Source of the DNA: Sesbania bispinosa
Taxonomy: Eukaryota; Streptophyta; Magnoliopsida; Fabales; Fabaceae
Direction: 5' to 3'
Length of the DNA: 64,000 nt
Assembly (NCBI GenBank): GCA_026901365.1
Contig: QLOH01000676.1
Span: forward strand, 434,001-498,000
In this document: one piece after another, positions 11,571-24,299 of the stretch
How positions within the stretch are numbered: position 1 is the first letter of the stretch
Layout of the letters: the number at the start of each line of letters is the position of its first letter
The notes under the pieces: generated by a model
Told to the model about the DNA's origin: nothing
The model's input: only the letters and a program-made list of their open reading frames with translations
Databases searched by the model: none
Position numbers and translations under genes: made by a program

Positions 11571-12471
11571 GTAACCGGGTGCATATATATACATGATCAT
11601 TTTCATCTAATAGAACTGATAATATCCAAAACTTTGGAAAATTTCTTGGAGATTAACAAACAGATATATGATGGCTACCATAAAATTTCATGAGTGTTCC
11701 CTAGATTGGCATTAAAAAAATACTGCATATACCGAATAGTAACAGAAATGGACTCTGAAAAACTAAATATTGTGTTCAATGATATTTTATTTTCCTACTC
11801 CTTTTTTTTTGTCTTGGGGTAAGCTCAGAACCCATTGTGATTATACACTTTCTTGTGATTGTGATGAAAAACCATCCTGGAAGCTGGTTTTGGTATAGTT
11901 TTATGTGAAAACAATTCACAGTGACAAACAGATAATGGAAGTTGCAACCTTCCTTCTTCTGCCATGACATTGATTACAGTATGCTTCTTGAATAGATGCT
12001 TATGCTTATGCTTATGGTTTTTAGTATCCAAATTAATTGACTGTTACTGCTGTTGGTCTATCTTCGGGGACTATCTGTAGATACTTTAGTTTAGAATCAC
12101 ATCAATGGACCTAACATTATGTCTCAACACAAAACTTGAGGGCATTAAATCCATGGGTCCTTCCACTTTCTATGGTGCTCAACTTGTGCATTCTTATCCA
12201 AAGGGGAACTTCTTGTCTTTATTCCCATTACATACCGTTAATTAAGGTGCCTAGCAGCTTGGAGCTTGGAAATGTATTTATGACAGTCTGTGTAGATGTG
12301 ATGCATCCAAATGAATGAACCCTTTTCAGCATCCTTCTATTCTGTGTCCAAATTGGTGAAAATGTTGAAAACTGGCGCTGATGGCTTGCAAATCAGTAAA
12401 ATTTTCCTGACCTCTTGTTTAGCGATATGAATCTATTCGTGGAGAAAAGCTGATAATTAAGGATATCTAAC
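11571..12471. other. Spacer after the kinase pseudogene
   Basis: No gene is recognised. A short run of TGCTTA units lies at about 11996-12015. The 60-codon open frame at 12136-12318 shows no domain. Confidence 0.35.
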
Positions 12472-12815
12472 GTATGTTTGGTAAGTCAGTTCAACTAGTT
12501 GAAAGCTGAAATTAGTAACTAAAATAGTTTTGTTTGATAATATAATTTTGCCGGATAGCTACTGACTTTTCTTGAAAAGCTACTTGAGTTGAGGTAGTTT
12601 TTTTTTTAAAAAACTCTTATTTTAAGTTACTAGCTAGCTGAAATTTTATTACAAGTTTATCCGTATCAACCACCTCGACTCATTATTATTTAATAATTAA
12701 TGATATCCTTGTATGTCATTTCATCATTTTTAACTAATTTTACTAAACACATTCAATCAAATCAGTTAATTTTTCAACTTTAAGCTATTTTTAACCAAAA
12801 ACACTAAATATTTTT
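12472..12815 (-). mobile_element. MITE family A, copy 3 (reverse orientation)
   Basis: The reverse complement aligns with the copies at 1-288, 4871-5196 and 29745-30062, including the AATTATTAAATAAT block and the AGCTAGCTAGT segment. It is more diverged than copies 1 and 2. Confidence 0.65.
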
Positions 12816-14711
12816 TTGTTTTTTAGGTGTGTACTTAATTTCTTTTTGTAAAAAGAACAGTATTAAGTTTTAACAACCGAGTAGTTAATAGCGTGCTTGG
12901 ATAGTTTAAAAATTTGGGTGCCCGGGTTCTATAGCATGTTACAAAAGAGAAAGTTATAGGCTTATAGCATCATGCAAAATGATACCTATAATGTAAAATG
13001 GTCCCTAAAAAACAAGAAAAAAAACAAGTAAATTAGTCCTGAGATATTAAAAAATCATACAAATTAGTCCTTGAAAACCTTTTGACCATTTTGCATGACG
13101 GAATAATCTCTCAGGGACCATTTTGGAATTTTGATGAAATGTTTCCTACAGAAACTAGAGTACAGTAATAGCAAAACACTAGGAACCAAGTAAAATTGCT
13201 GCTGTATTTCAAAATGAAGACGGATGAAGTACAAGCTGAATAACAATTGAAATAAGGGGACTAATCTCCAATGCAGAAAACAGATCAGAGAATATCAGAG
13301 TGGGTTAAGAGGGAGAAGGGGAGAGAATATTCAGAAGGGGATTCATAACTAACTTCTTTCCTGCCCTTTCCTCACTTTTTCTTTGTATACATATACCCCT
13401 TAGTCCCTAAAACGCGCTGGTTTATTTGAGATTCCGTTGCTTCTCCTAACAACTTTCTCTCCACTTTTCATATTTCTTGGATCAATGGCCACGTGTCCTG
13501 CTGAAGTTTCCCCTACATCAATACTCACCATAACATTTTGACTCTTTCATGGACTAAACTGCACGATCAGGAATCTCTCAGGAAATAATTTGCTAGTATA
13601 GTCAATTTTTTTAAAAACCAAAAGTTGAAAACTCACAACCACCCCAAATGGGATCTAATTGTGTGTTTGGTTTGATATTAAAACGAGTGAAACTCAAATT
13701 TAGATTCTCCAACACAATTATTTCTAACGTGGGAAATATGAATTTATCACGTTTCAATGCTAAATCGATCATGCTCTAATTTTTCCATTTTCATCTTTCA
13801 TCTTTTGACTAATTTATCTGTTAATTTTACCAACCCACTCCTATAATCTAATGAATAGAAAAAAATCATATATTATATTGTTTAATGGAGAACGAAAACC
13901 TCTGCTTCTACATTTCCTCGTCCACCGAAAAGAATTCCTAGATCCAAAACTTTGAACACTTTGAAAACATCAAATTGCTTTCCAAAATCTTCTGTTCAGA
14001 ATATAGAATGGCTACTTGATCCTTTGGTAATGTTTGATTTGTAGAGTTTTGTTGTGTACACAAAAACTTGCTATTGTTATGCTTACCCGAATAAGATTAT
14101 TTAATTTTTATATACGATTAGTTTTCCAGAAATATTAATTTGAGTTTTAGAGATTAAAATATAGATTCCCGCACATAAACACAATTTCTTGATTGCGGTC
14201 TCAAATGATAGATTTACAACCGTTCAGATGTAGACACGAGATAGAAATAATAAATTAAATATGATATTTTTTTTGGTAAACAAATTAAATATGATATGAT
14301 AACACGAGATATAAATGGTGTAAAATATAGATTGTAAGCTGTGTATGAACTATGAATCAAATGTGTCATACCGGTATTTAATTGTCATCTCGCGGCAATG
14401 TACACTATAATATCCATAGCTACGGCTAAAGCTGTTAAAGTTATAAAAGTCATAAAAATACAGGGTTTAGACACAAATAACTTAATTTTTTTAGCCTAAC
14501 ATAATAAAATTCACTAACTACAAAAATATAGTACTTGAGCTTTTATTTTAAAAGTTGAATAACTTTAAGATTTTTTGTCTGATTCACAAAAACATTCTAC
14601 CTGCATCAGACCAAGTTAGGTAGCTCACGTTGACAGTTCTAGCGGATATCTCTTCTTAAAAACAATAAAAAATTAAGGAGGTACCTTAATAATAATCCAC
14701 AACTATAGTGG
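12816..14711. other. Spacer with a family C foldback
   Basis: AT-rich with no gene. The segment 13662-13780 (GTGTGTTTGGTTTGATATTA ... GCTAAATCGATCATGCTCTA) repeats the 6.92-kb foldback. A short 'tagtccctg' type repeat lies at about 12975-13130. Confidence 0.4.
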
Positions 14712-14724
14712 ACTTACATGTTCA
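14712..14724. repeat. Target-site duplication of the LINE, left copy
   Basis: ACTTACATGTTCA, identical to 18572-18584. It lies directly next to the short A-tail of the element (T-rich on the plus strand at 14726-14733). Confidence 0.85.
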
Positions 14725-17700
14725 ATTTTTTTTAATAAGCAAAATTCATTAATAAGAACACTAGGGGTGCTCAAACCCAATACAAACAGAAAAACTTACA
14801 ACCAGTAATCTAACTAGGAGGAACGAGGCACAGTAGCCACCACAAATTCACCAATCAAGAGACCCTGCCAGAATTAATACAAACAGTAGGAGCACCTAAC
14901 CAGGAAGAGAATTGATAGTGAAAGCTATGGTCCTTTGCTTTTAGCCACTTCCATGAGCGCAATTTGATTAGATCAAATAAATCAGTCAACGATTGGCTTT
15001 TGTTTGAAAAAACAGCCTCATTTCTAGCCAACCAAAGACTCCAGAGGACACATAGCCAAATAACTGACCACTTATACCGAGCTTGAGATGTACAAGTAGT
15101 AAGACCCAAGAATTGCTCAAAATGGGAGGAGAAAGAATTATGAAAATCATATTGGAGACCGCACCATTCCAAGCAAAGTGACCAGATGTGATACGCATGA
15201 GGGCACTCAAAGAAAATATGTTCCGTAGTTTCCATTCCTTGGCCACACCACAAGCACCCAGCATCTGTGTTTTGTAGAATATGTCTCTTCACTAAATTTG
15301 ACTTTGTAGGAACTCTATCCAACAGCACCCTCCAAGCAAAACAAGAGACCTTTGAAGGCACCAACTTACACCGGATAAATTTGTGCAAAGGAATATGGGC
15401 ATAAATTGAGTCATTAGCAATAACATGGTAAGCAGAGTGGACTGAATATGAGCCTTCTGGATCAGCTTTCCAAAGCCAAGAGTCTTCAATGCTCTCATCC
15501 ACCTGAATCAGAGATAAGTCTAGCAACAACATAGATAATTGAGCCAACTCCCAATGAAATAATTGTCTTCTCCAATCCCACTTCCACCCAAAACCACCCT
15601 CTATTTTTTCCATTATACTAGCCACCGAAATATCCCTATTTTGAGTAATAGAAAACAACCTACTATACCGCTCACAAAAAGAAATAGAAGTACACCAAGC
15701 ATCCCTCCAGAACGATGTACTCCTCCCATTCCCCACAACTTTAACACATGTATTGGAGAACCAATCAACAGCCAAATTATTTCCTCCCTCCCTCCAAGCA
15801 AATGTTACCCCATAGATAGAAGTTAACACCTTATTCCAAAAACTACCCCTTTCCACTAATAACCGTCATCTCCACTTTCCTAAAAGTGCTAAATTGAAGG
15901 TTGTCAAATCCCTTAAACCCAAACCCCCCTGCTGTTTTGGTTTACAAATATCAGCCCAGGCAACCCATACAATTTTCTTATGCCCACTATCCCCACCCCA
16001 AAGAAAATTACTGAATAAAGATTCAAGATAAGAAATGATACCTTTGGGAGCCTTGAAAAAAGAAAGAAAGTAGATCGGGATTGCATTTAGAACTGATTTC
16101 AAGAGGACAAGTCTTCCGCCAAAGGACAACAATTTCCCCTTCCACCTAGATAATCTTCTCTCCACCTTCTGAATAATAGGCAACCACGTCTTCAGTCTAT
16201 AAGGATTCGCACCAATAGGTAAACCCAAATATACACATGGAAAAGACCCAACTTTACAGTTCAGAAATTGAGCCATGCACTCCAACCATGACAAATCAAC
16301 ACTAGCAGCAATGAGTTTGCTCTTATGAAAATTAACCTTGAGACTAGAAACCATCTCAAACAGTTGTAAGACTGCTTTGATTGCCCACACATTACTTGTA
16401 GAAGCCTCACCAACAATAATAGTGTCATCAACATATTGCAAATGGGATACAAGTACTTCATCACACCCAACACGATATCCGGTGAATACCTTCTCCTGCA
16501 CTGCCTTTAACATCAGAGAATTTAACCCTTCCGCAGCAATTAGAAATAAAAAGGGGGCCAAAGGATCTCCTTGCCGCAAACCTCGACCAACACCAAAATC
16601 AGGTGAAGGACTTCCATTGACAAGTACCGAAATTCTTGCGGTCTTCAAGAACTCTGCTATCCAATGCCTCCATTTCACAGGGAACCTCATTCTCTCCATC
16701 ACAAACTGTAAGAATTCCCAATTCACAGAATCATATGCTTTTTCAAAATCGACTTTAAAAAAGATGCAAGGTGTTTTCCTCCTCTTAGCTTCTTCCAGAA
16801 CTTCATTAACAACCACCGCACTATCAAAAATTGATCTATCTTTCATGAAAGCAGATTGACATACAGAGATAACTTTACCAATAACAATTCTCAATCTGTT
16901 AGCCAGAAGCTTGGCCAGCACCTTGTACGTGCATCCTATAAGAGAAATAGGACGATACTCCTCCACCTTTTGGGGGATGTCAACCTTGGGCACAAGGACA
17001 ATAAAAGAGTTATTGGAGCCTTTTACTAATTTACCATTAGCATGAAATTCATGAATAAAAGCCAAAAAGTCATATTTCACTGTATCCCAAAAAAATTTTA
17101 AGAAAGTGAAATTAAATCCAACTGGGCCAGGACTTTTAGACCCCTCACAATCCCAAACCGCATTCTTCACCTCCGCCTCAGAAAAAGGCAAAATTAAGCC
17201 ATTAGCATCTGCTTGAGTTAAAGATTTAAAATCTGAACCCAAAAGACAAGATGTAGCATTTGGATTCTCCTTAAAGTGTCCCTCAAAAAATTCCTTGTCT
17301 GCCTCCTTAAGCTCAACAGGGGTCGAGTGTGTTGTAGCAACCACCTCCAAACTCCGAATTGCACACCCACTCCTTCTTTTGTTAATACAAGCATGGAAGA
17401 ATTTAGAGTTTGCATCCCCCTGTTGTAACCATGATAATCGAGCCTTTTGACATAAAAGATTGTCCTTCAGAGTAATTAAATGACATCTTTTTGCCTTCCA
17501 CTCTAACCTTTGTTGAACTTCATCCTCTTGTAGAAAAGACTCTTAATTCTTAAGATCCAACTCATGTGCTTTCTCAGTAGCCTCTCTAATTTTACTATCC
17601 AAATCCTCAAAAACCTCTTTATTCCACCTCCTAAGACAAATTTTTAGTTGCTTGAGCTTCTCCTTCAATACAAACCCAGCCATCCCATATACAACAATCT

Positions 17701-18571
17701 GGCTCCACTGTGATTTGACAAAATCAACAAATGTTGGATCCCCCCTCCAGCATTCAAGGACTCTAAAAGGCTTCGGCCCCCAATTAAGAACTTCATTTTT
17801 CAGCAGTATTGGGCAATGATCTGAAACCCCTCTAGACAAACCCCATTGTGCAGTATTGGGCCAAAATGTTAACCAAGACACTGACACCATAAATCTATCC
17901 AATCTACTCATACACGACCCATCAGACTTATACCAAGTATATTTTCTCCCAGCTAGTGGAAGATCAACCAAATCCATATCACGAATAAAAGTATCAAAGC
18001 TCCTAATATCATCACCTCTCCACAAAGAATCCACACCCCTCCTTTCACTCTCTCTTCGGACAGCATTAAAGTCTCCACCCATACACCATATATCACCTCC
18101 CATCTTCCTCTTTAGTAACAATAATCTGCCCCACAAATCTTTCTTTTTTTGAATATCACATGGTGCATAAATATTTACAATAGAGCATTGAACCCTATCG
18201 CCCCCCCCCCCACGCACCGGATACTCCCAAGAAATTATCTCCTGAAAAACATTCATCCAGAGTAAATATTTCCTTCCTCCACAGTGTTAATAAACCTCCT
18301 GATGAACCGACAGAAGGAGAAAAAGCCCACCCAAAATCATCTCCACCAGTCAATGCAGTACAAAACCTGCCATCAATAAACTCTTTTTTTGTTTCCTGTA
18401 TCAAAATAAAGTCTACCAATTCAGATTTTATTAATCTCCTCACCTCCAATTTTTTCACACGTCCACCTAATCCCCTTATATTTAAATACATAACTATCAT
18501 AGAAACTAAACAACACCACAACCAATCAGAATCACCGTTTAACTTCACTGCACAGTATCTCTACCAATATA
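14725..18571 (-). mobile_element. L1-type LINE retrotransposon, 5'-truncated, with perfect TSD
   Basis: A 3,847-bp minus-strand non-LTR retrotransposon bounded by a perfect 13-bp duplication (14712-14724 and 18572-18584). The 3' end carries a short A-tail. Only ORF2 is present: endonuclease, reverse transcriptase and the C-terminal zinc-knuckle domain. ORF1 (gag-like) is absent, and the 5' end stops 23 bases before the first Met of ORF2, as is usual for 5'-truncated LINE copies. Only three lesions break ORF2, which argues for a fairly recent insertion. Confidence 0.93.
14855..18548 (-). pseudogene. LINE ORF2 (endonuclease-RT-zf-RVT), disabled
   Basis: ORF2 would act as an AP-type endonuclease and reverse transcriptase for target-primed reverse transcription. 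Endonuclease marks: NIRGLGG, IQETK, GGDFNAV, RLDR and SDHCPI. RT marks: RPISLIGCTYKVLAKLLANR, FKVDFEKAYDSVNW, GRGLRQGDPLAPFLF, and the catalytic box as YVDD (16424-16435) where YADD is usual. The C-terminal zf-RVT domain has CLWCGQGMETTEHIFFEC. Lesions: (1) a single-base frameshift at the 11-base C run 18201-18211 (G run in sense); (2) an in-frame TAA at 17543-17545; (3) an in-frame TGA at 15866-15868 inside the conserved LLGKWRWRLL motif, best explained by TGG to TGA. The frame before and after lesions 2 and 3 is the same. ORF2 ends at 14855, about 130 bases before the A-tail. Confidence 0.92.
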
Positions 18572-18584
18572 ACTTACATGTTCA
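18572..18584. repeat. Target-site duplication of the LINE, right copy
   Basis: ACTTACATGTTCA, identical to 14712-14724; it marks the truncated 5' junction of the LINE. Confidence 0.85.
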
Positions 18585-18611
18585 TTTTGTATTATTAATT
18601 GCATCAAATTA

Positions 18612-18886
18612 TTCCCTCAATTCCATTTTATTTGACATAAATTTGTGGTAAAGGAATTTAAAAAATGTCTGTAATGTTTTAAATTTCATAAAAATTATTA
18701 ATTGTTTTTTATTGTGCTCTTATTTTTCATAATAATTAATACACTATTTAAGACATACACATTAATTCACTAATAAGGGGATAATTGAAAAAATATTCAA
18801 TAATTTATTAATATTATAAAATGACAATTAAAAAAGTTATAAAAATGTTAAAAAGTGAAATAAAACTGGAAAGAGAGAGAGAGAAA
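18612..18886. mobile_element. Old Stowaway-like MITE
   Basis: The ends TTCCCTCAATTCCATTTTAT and the complement of AATAAAACTGGAAAGAGAGA are imperfect inverted repeats of the Stowaway type. The left flank is TA. More diverged than the other copies. Confidence 0.5.
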
Positions 18887-19739
18887 TATAATTTTACATA
18901 ATATTTAGGCTTAAATGTTAGAATTTGTAATTTTGATATTAACATTAGTTATTTTAGATTTTCTATTAATTAATTTAATTATCACTAATTAGTTAAATTT
19001 TGAATGATTGATGTTAAAAGTTAGAGAATTTATCTATTCTATACAGAGGTAGACACCAAAGGGATATACAGAGAAAAAAAGAAAAAAAAGTAATAGATGT
19101 GATTATTAGGCATGGCAACGGGGCTGGTCGGGGTCGGGTTTTTTCTCCTCGTCCCCGCTCCTGTAAAAGTCGGGGCAGGTTCGTGTTCGGGTTTAAAGAG
19201 AGCGGATATGAAATTATGAAACTCAACCTTATCCCCGCGGGTCCCCGTCAGGTTCAGGAAACTCACACGGATTTCGCCTTTTCTATTTTTCATTGTTTTC
19301 TTTATTTTTTAGTAACGGATAGACAGGCACTGTCGTGCCTGTCTATCCGCATTTTTTTTTGGGAAAAGACGTAAAAAAAATTTATTTACATTTTCAAATA
19401 CCTTAAAGAAGGATTTGAATTTGAATTATTAATCTATACTTTTCAAAATTATTTTAAAAATTCACGACTTAAATGATAAGGATAATATTTTAAATTTAAA
19501 TTAGGAAATAGGGATTAAAATTAGAATAGAAAAAAATAGAATCAATCCGGATTTGAATATGAATTGTAAAAACAAGGATTAGTGTTAAAAAAATTATCAT
19601 TAAAAAAACAGAATTCAGTATATCCTCCAAATTTAAAGAATGATTTGAATTTGAATTATCAATCTACACTTTTCAAAATTACTATAAAAATTCATGACTT
19701 AAATGATAGGGATAATATTTTAAATTTAAATTAAGAAAC

Positions 19740-20979
19740 TGTTAGTGTATGCACTAGAGACCTATATGTTTTATTTTGAACATCCATCACTTGTATCATA
19801 TCATTATTTTATAAAGGCAATTCCTTTTATTAATTCTTTTAGAATATAATTATTGTTCTTAGAATAGTAAGCTTAAACTTCATAAGAAATCAAGTAGGTG
19901 ACTTGATCGTGAGATCTTATGAAGAACTATTCTTAAAATAGTCCTTGGTCAAGTATCATCTTAGGACAAGAGATGCATTTAGACTAGTATGTGAGTTCGT
20001 TGATGATCACATCTCACAGATCATGGATATGAGATATCATGTGCTCACATAGGTACATATTAAGAGTAATGATGTACTGCACTGACCCACTTTAAGAACG
20101 TTGCGTGGATTGTTACATAAGTGTCATGGATATGGACGTTTCTTAAATTCATAAAGTTGGTATTTGGACACATAATAAATTATGTGTTGGGATGTGAGTA
20201 ACCTAGATGGAATTTGTCCCTCTTATGTAACAGGAGTTATATCTGTAGGCCTCTTGATAAAGTGAGACTGCAAAATGCATGGCTATGCTCAGGAGGATAA
20301 ACATGAGATGTTTATTTTCTGTATAGTCTACTTGGGGATAAAAAAACATAAATTGAACTATACCAGGTTGACACATTCCATGCCCTTGTGTTCAATTAGA
20401 TAGTTGGATAAAGGGACAAATCATATAAATTATCATAAAATAGGATTCGTCAAAGTTGTTGATAATCTCAATATTTGGATGGTGATGTATTGCTAGATAC
20501 CGCTCACTATTTATGATATTAAATATAAAAGGGTTTTATTTTAATATCATAACCAAATATTAAAAGCCTATAGGGTCACACGCGTACAACAAGCCGCTAG
20601 GAAAAGATAATAATTCTAATTTGATTATAATTATAACCTAATGGGCCAGGCCCATATGTGTTAGGGATAAGTGAGTGAGGGGTAAAACCCTAGCCACCAC
20701 TCTATAAATATAGAATGAGATGCATTACCCTAGACACACGGGTAGTCGCTCTTACTCTCTGAACGCTACTAGCAGAGTTGACGAGGGTTTCCTAGTTCGG
20801 CTAATGGCGTGGACACCTCTAGAGACGTGGCTGTTATTGCCTCGTTTACAATTCTCAAAAGATATGTCATTATATTCATGCCTTATATGCCTTGATTCGT
20901 GTTTTCGCATTAACAATCATAACAAGGGAGGGAATCCATTTATTTCGCTGCACCCTGATCACATGCTCGATTACCTTCA
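19740..20979 (+). mobile_element. Solo LTR with 5-bp TSD
   Basis: A 1,240-bp segment that starts TGTTAGTGTATGCACTAGAG, ends TTACCTTCA, and is flanked by GAAAC on both sides (19735-19739 and 20980-20984). The TG...CA ends and 5-bp duplication define an LTR. No internal retrotransposon sequence accompanies it, so it is a solo LTR left by recombination. It interrupts a block whose uninterrupted form can be read nearby (TTAGGAAATAGGGATTAAAA at about 19501). A TATA box is visible at about 20702 (CTCTATAAATATAG). The superfamily is unknown; the start resembles Copia LTRs. Confidence 0.8.
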
Positions 20980-21402
20980 GAAACAGGGATTAAAATTAGA
21001 ATAGGAAAAAATATAATCAATCAAGATTTGAATTTGAATTGAAAAAAATAAGGATTAGTGTTAAAAAAAGTTACCATTTTAAAAAACCAGAATTCAGTAT
21101 ATCGGAATGAGGCGTGAATCAGGGGTATTATTGTCTGGAAAAAGTGGAAACCAAAAAAAGGGAACTCCCTTTATATATAGGTATAGATAACTTAAATACA
21201 TGTTTTTACGTGAGTCATATATATCAAATATATTAAAATTCAAATAATATGTAAATATAGACATTGATCATCTAAAAAAAATAAGAAATTTAAGAACTAT
21301 ATTATATTCTAAGAAAAATATATATGTTTATCTTTATTATTTAACTATTAGTATAACTAAAATTATTTAATTAGTATATCGAGGCGGGTTCGGGACGGGG
21401 CT
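20528..21402 (+). repeat. Direct repeat R1 (874-875 bp)
   Basis: Nearly identical (by eye about 97%) to R2 at 24300-25173. It holds the 3' part of the solo LTR plus the adjoining hAT-like sequence, and ends exactly where the gypsy LTR begins. Confidence 0.9.
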
Positions 21403-22732
21403 GATAAATCCATTTTAATAGTAGATTTATAGAGTAATTTTAGGGAGTTTTTAGTTGTTTAGTTTGATAATTTTGTAAATTTGTAGTTAAAATTGAACAT
21501 AATTGAGTTTGTTTGTATTTTAGGTGATTTTAGTAAATAATAGTATTTTTCTCTAATTTTTTCTATTTTATTGTTTTTAGGAATTTTCTGGAAAATAAGA
21601 AAGAAAGAAAGAAGTAAAAAGAAGCAATTTTGAAGTGTAAGGAAGAGTCAAACAGTGAAAATTGAGGCAAAGGAGATGCATATGAGGAAATTTACTCTCT
21701 GCCAGAATCGTGTGGGGACAGACCAGCAGCGTGTGAGGACACGATACCTCCAGAGGCTACAGAATTGAAGTTTGCTCTCTGCCATGTTCGTGTGGGAACA
21801 TGGCAAGGCTTGTGTGGGGACACGAATTCTGCAGAAACATTATAAATAGTTGCTGATTAGATTTTTAGCGAGAGTCTTTTCATTTTTTCAGATTTCTCAT
21901 TTCTTCTACTCGAATTTTCTCTCTTTTTCTCTCTTTCTCTTGAAGATTAAAACCAAGTGGAAGCTAGAGTTCTTGATTCAATGGAGTTTCTCATTGAGTT
22001 TGCAATTCTCTTCTCCTTTATCTTCTCTTTTGTAATGGATTGCTAAATTTCTTAGGTTAGGAATTGAGGAATTTTGATTCAAACTCCATGTAATTTCGTT
22101 TCTTGAATTCAATTCAGATTGTTATGATGCAATTGCATTGTTTACTTCCAATCTTAATGCTTCATTGACTTGATCAACCAATGCATGATTTTAGAGTGAT
22201 TCTCACAATTGGAAAATTGGAGAAAACTTAGATCTGAAGTAAACAACATGAGTAATTAATTACCTAGGAATAGGAATTGATTCTTGTGTGATCTTTGTCA
22301 ATTCTTGTTGTTAATGCATGTCACAATTGAATTCACCTAAGGAATTAGGGTTCTTAATTGTAGATATAGGGTTAATTCACCGAGGAATTGGGATTTAACT
22401 ATCTAAGTGAATTGGATCATGAATTAAATCATAATATTTGAGTTGAATAATCTGCTACATGGAGTGAGAATTAAAAAGAACCAAGTCCTAACCATTTGTT
22501 GATATTATTCTTCATCAATATTGTGTTCTTGTTAATTGTTTAGCCACATAATTCAGTTTTTGGACTATAATTTTCTGCATAGTTTAGAATTCCTCATTCA
22601 CACTCATAATTCTCTTTCCAACTAGATAACTCCTTGTAATTGGTACTTGAACTTCAATCTCTGTGGATTCGATAACCTTACTTACTCTTGAATACTTGTG
22701 ACGATTTGGTGCGCTTGCCGAATTTTCCATCA
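21403..22732 (+). mobile_element. 5' LTR of a Ty3/gypsy (Athila-like) retrotransposon
   Basis: Begins TGATAAATCC right after R1 and ends CCATCA just before a primer-binding site, about 1,330 bp. A TATA box (CATTATAAATAG) lies at about 21838. The insertion point can be read from R2, which runs uninterrupted through the same site (GACGGGGCCTGAGCGGG at 25166-25182); the GGGGC at 21398-21402 would be the left TSD. No matching 3' LTR exists in the window. Confidence 0.7.
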
Positions 22733-22739
22733 AGTTTTC

Positions 22740-22757
22740 TGGCGTCGTTGCTGGGGA
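22740..22757 (+). other. Retrotransposon primer-binding site (tRNA-Asp type)
   Basis: TGGCGTCGTTGCTGGGGA lies seven bases after the LTR end. It is complementary, apart from two transitions, to the 3' end of plant tRNA-Asp, the primer used by Athila-type gypsy elements. The spacing 'CCATCAAGTTTTCTGGCG' is also typical of that group. Confidence 0.75.
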
Positions 22758-22948
22758 TTGATAGTTTCAATATCAATAGTGCAGTGGATTTGCTAGATTG
22801 GATTCTGTTTTTGTTTTAGATTAGATTAGATACACTAATTGCTTTGATTCATTTCTTCTTTTCTATTTGATTGCTACTAACTTACTTATAAAAATTCATT
22901 TCTCTGTGTGTAAAGAAAATTTGAACAAAAAGTTGAATTAATTACTGT

Positions 22949-24299
22949 TTGATCATGGATCGATACCAATTTGAATCACTATTTGCTTGGAATAAAGTTC
23001 TCTCACTGCAGCTAGATAGGTTACTTCAACAAGTGCACAATATGCAATTCAAAACTAGAAAGAAAACTCTTTTGGTCTGTGATTTCTGTCAAGGAAATCA
23101 TCCAAATGGAGCTTGTGATTTACAAGAAGGTTTCTTCCCACAACAAGATTTTGAGCATGTCAACTTTATGGGAAATTATCAAAGGCAAAATAATTTTTCT
23201 TTTAGGCAATCCTATCAGCAAAATAAGTTTAACTCAAATTATGCAAAGAGACAATTGAATCCTTAACAAAACAATGTCAATTTACAACAAGGAGGAGGAT
23301 TTGTGCAGCAAAATTCAGATCATTATCCACTCTACCAACAGGAAGATTATGGATATAATCAAAGTGTATTGTGGCAACAACCTCTTCAACCAATTGACAT
23401 GCAATACCAACAAGAAGAATCATATGTGCAAAATGATGAGCAAGAGATTGCTAGATTTTCTGTATTAGAAAATGCCCTCCTTAAACTAACAGAACAAAGA
23501 ATTTCTTCCACTCAACAAACTTTTCCTTTTATGCAGGACACGAATACAAGTCTCAAGAATCAAGAGTCTTTCATCGAGAATCAAGATTCCTCCACCAAGA
23601 ATCTAGAAAATCAAATTGGTCAGCTTTCCAAACAGATGGCTGAACTCTCACAGGGAGGATTTTCTGGAAATCCCATTGTCAATCCAAAGGAACAATGCAT
23701 GGCAATAACTACAAGGAGTGACAAGGTGATTGAACCTAAAATTAAGGAGACTCAAGTGAAGAGACAATACAAGTTAGAAGAAGTTTCTGCAGAAAAAGTT
23801 GATTGTGAAGAAGAAATAGAGCAAGTTGAGGAAGAAAAAGAAGAGAGTCCTAAACTGAAATTGGTTGATGAAAATGCACCTTGGAAAAGGACAATGAAGC
23901 AATTGTTGAGAGATTCAGAAAAGGAGCAGAAAATACCTTATTATGTCAAGCTACCTTATCCTCTTGTGACCAAGAAGAAAGAAAAGGATGATCAATTTGC
24001 CAAATTCCTTGATGTCAATGATAATTGTTCTAAGGAAGACATGGAAATAGAGGAGTGTTTGCCAAACCAAGAAACACAGAATGACTCATTTATGAATTTG
24101 GTAATTAACAGCGGAGCTGCAAAAGGAGGATGAAAAACAAGAGAAGCTAGAGATTGAAATTGAGCCTCTACCCTCACATATGCAATATGTTTTTCTTGAA
24201 GAGGGAGATGCAAATATAAAAATCATCAGTGATGACTTCATAAAAACAGAAAATGAGATTGGAGAAAAGTGTAATGGTTTATCAAAAACAAATGAAGAG
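22949..24299 (+). pseudogene. Truncated gypsy gag with internal deletions
   Basis: Gag-like remnant. The first open stretch (22955 onward, MDRYQFESLF) holds a CCHC zinc knuckle CDFCQGNHPNGAC and a Gln/Asn-rich tail. A TAA at 23264-23266 interrupts it, and the same frame then continues to 24133, with a Glu/Lys-rich part. A shift into another frame near 24114 leads into EIEPLPSHMQYVFLEEGDAN (about 24157-24216), which resembles the segment just before reverse transcriptase in Athila pol. The capsid part of gag and the protease are therefore missing. Sequence stops abruptly at 24299, where R2 begins. It cannot move on its own. Confidence 0.7.

Noticed and set aside
23992..24213. Minus-strand 73-codon frame in the gypsy region
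   Set aside because: Shadow of gag; plus-strand frames carry the zinc knuckle and pol-like motif.
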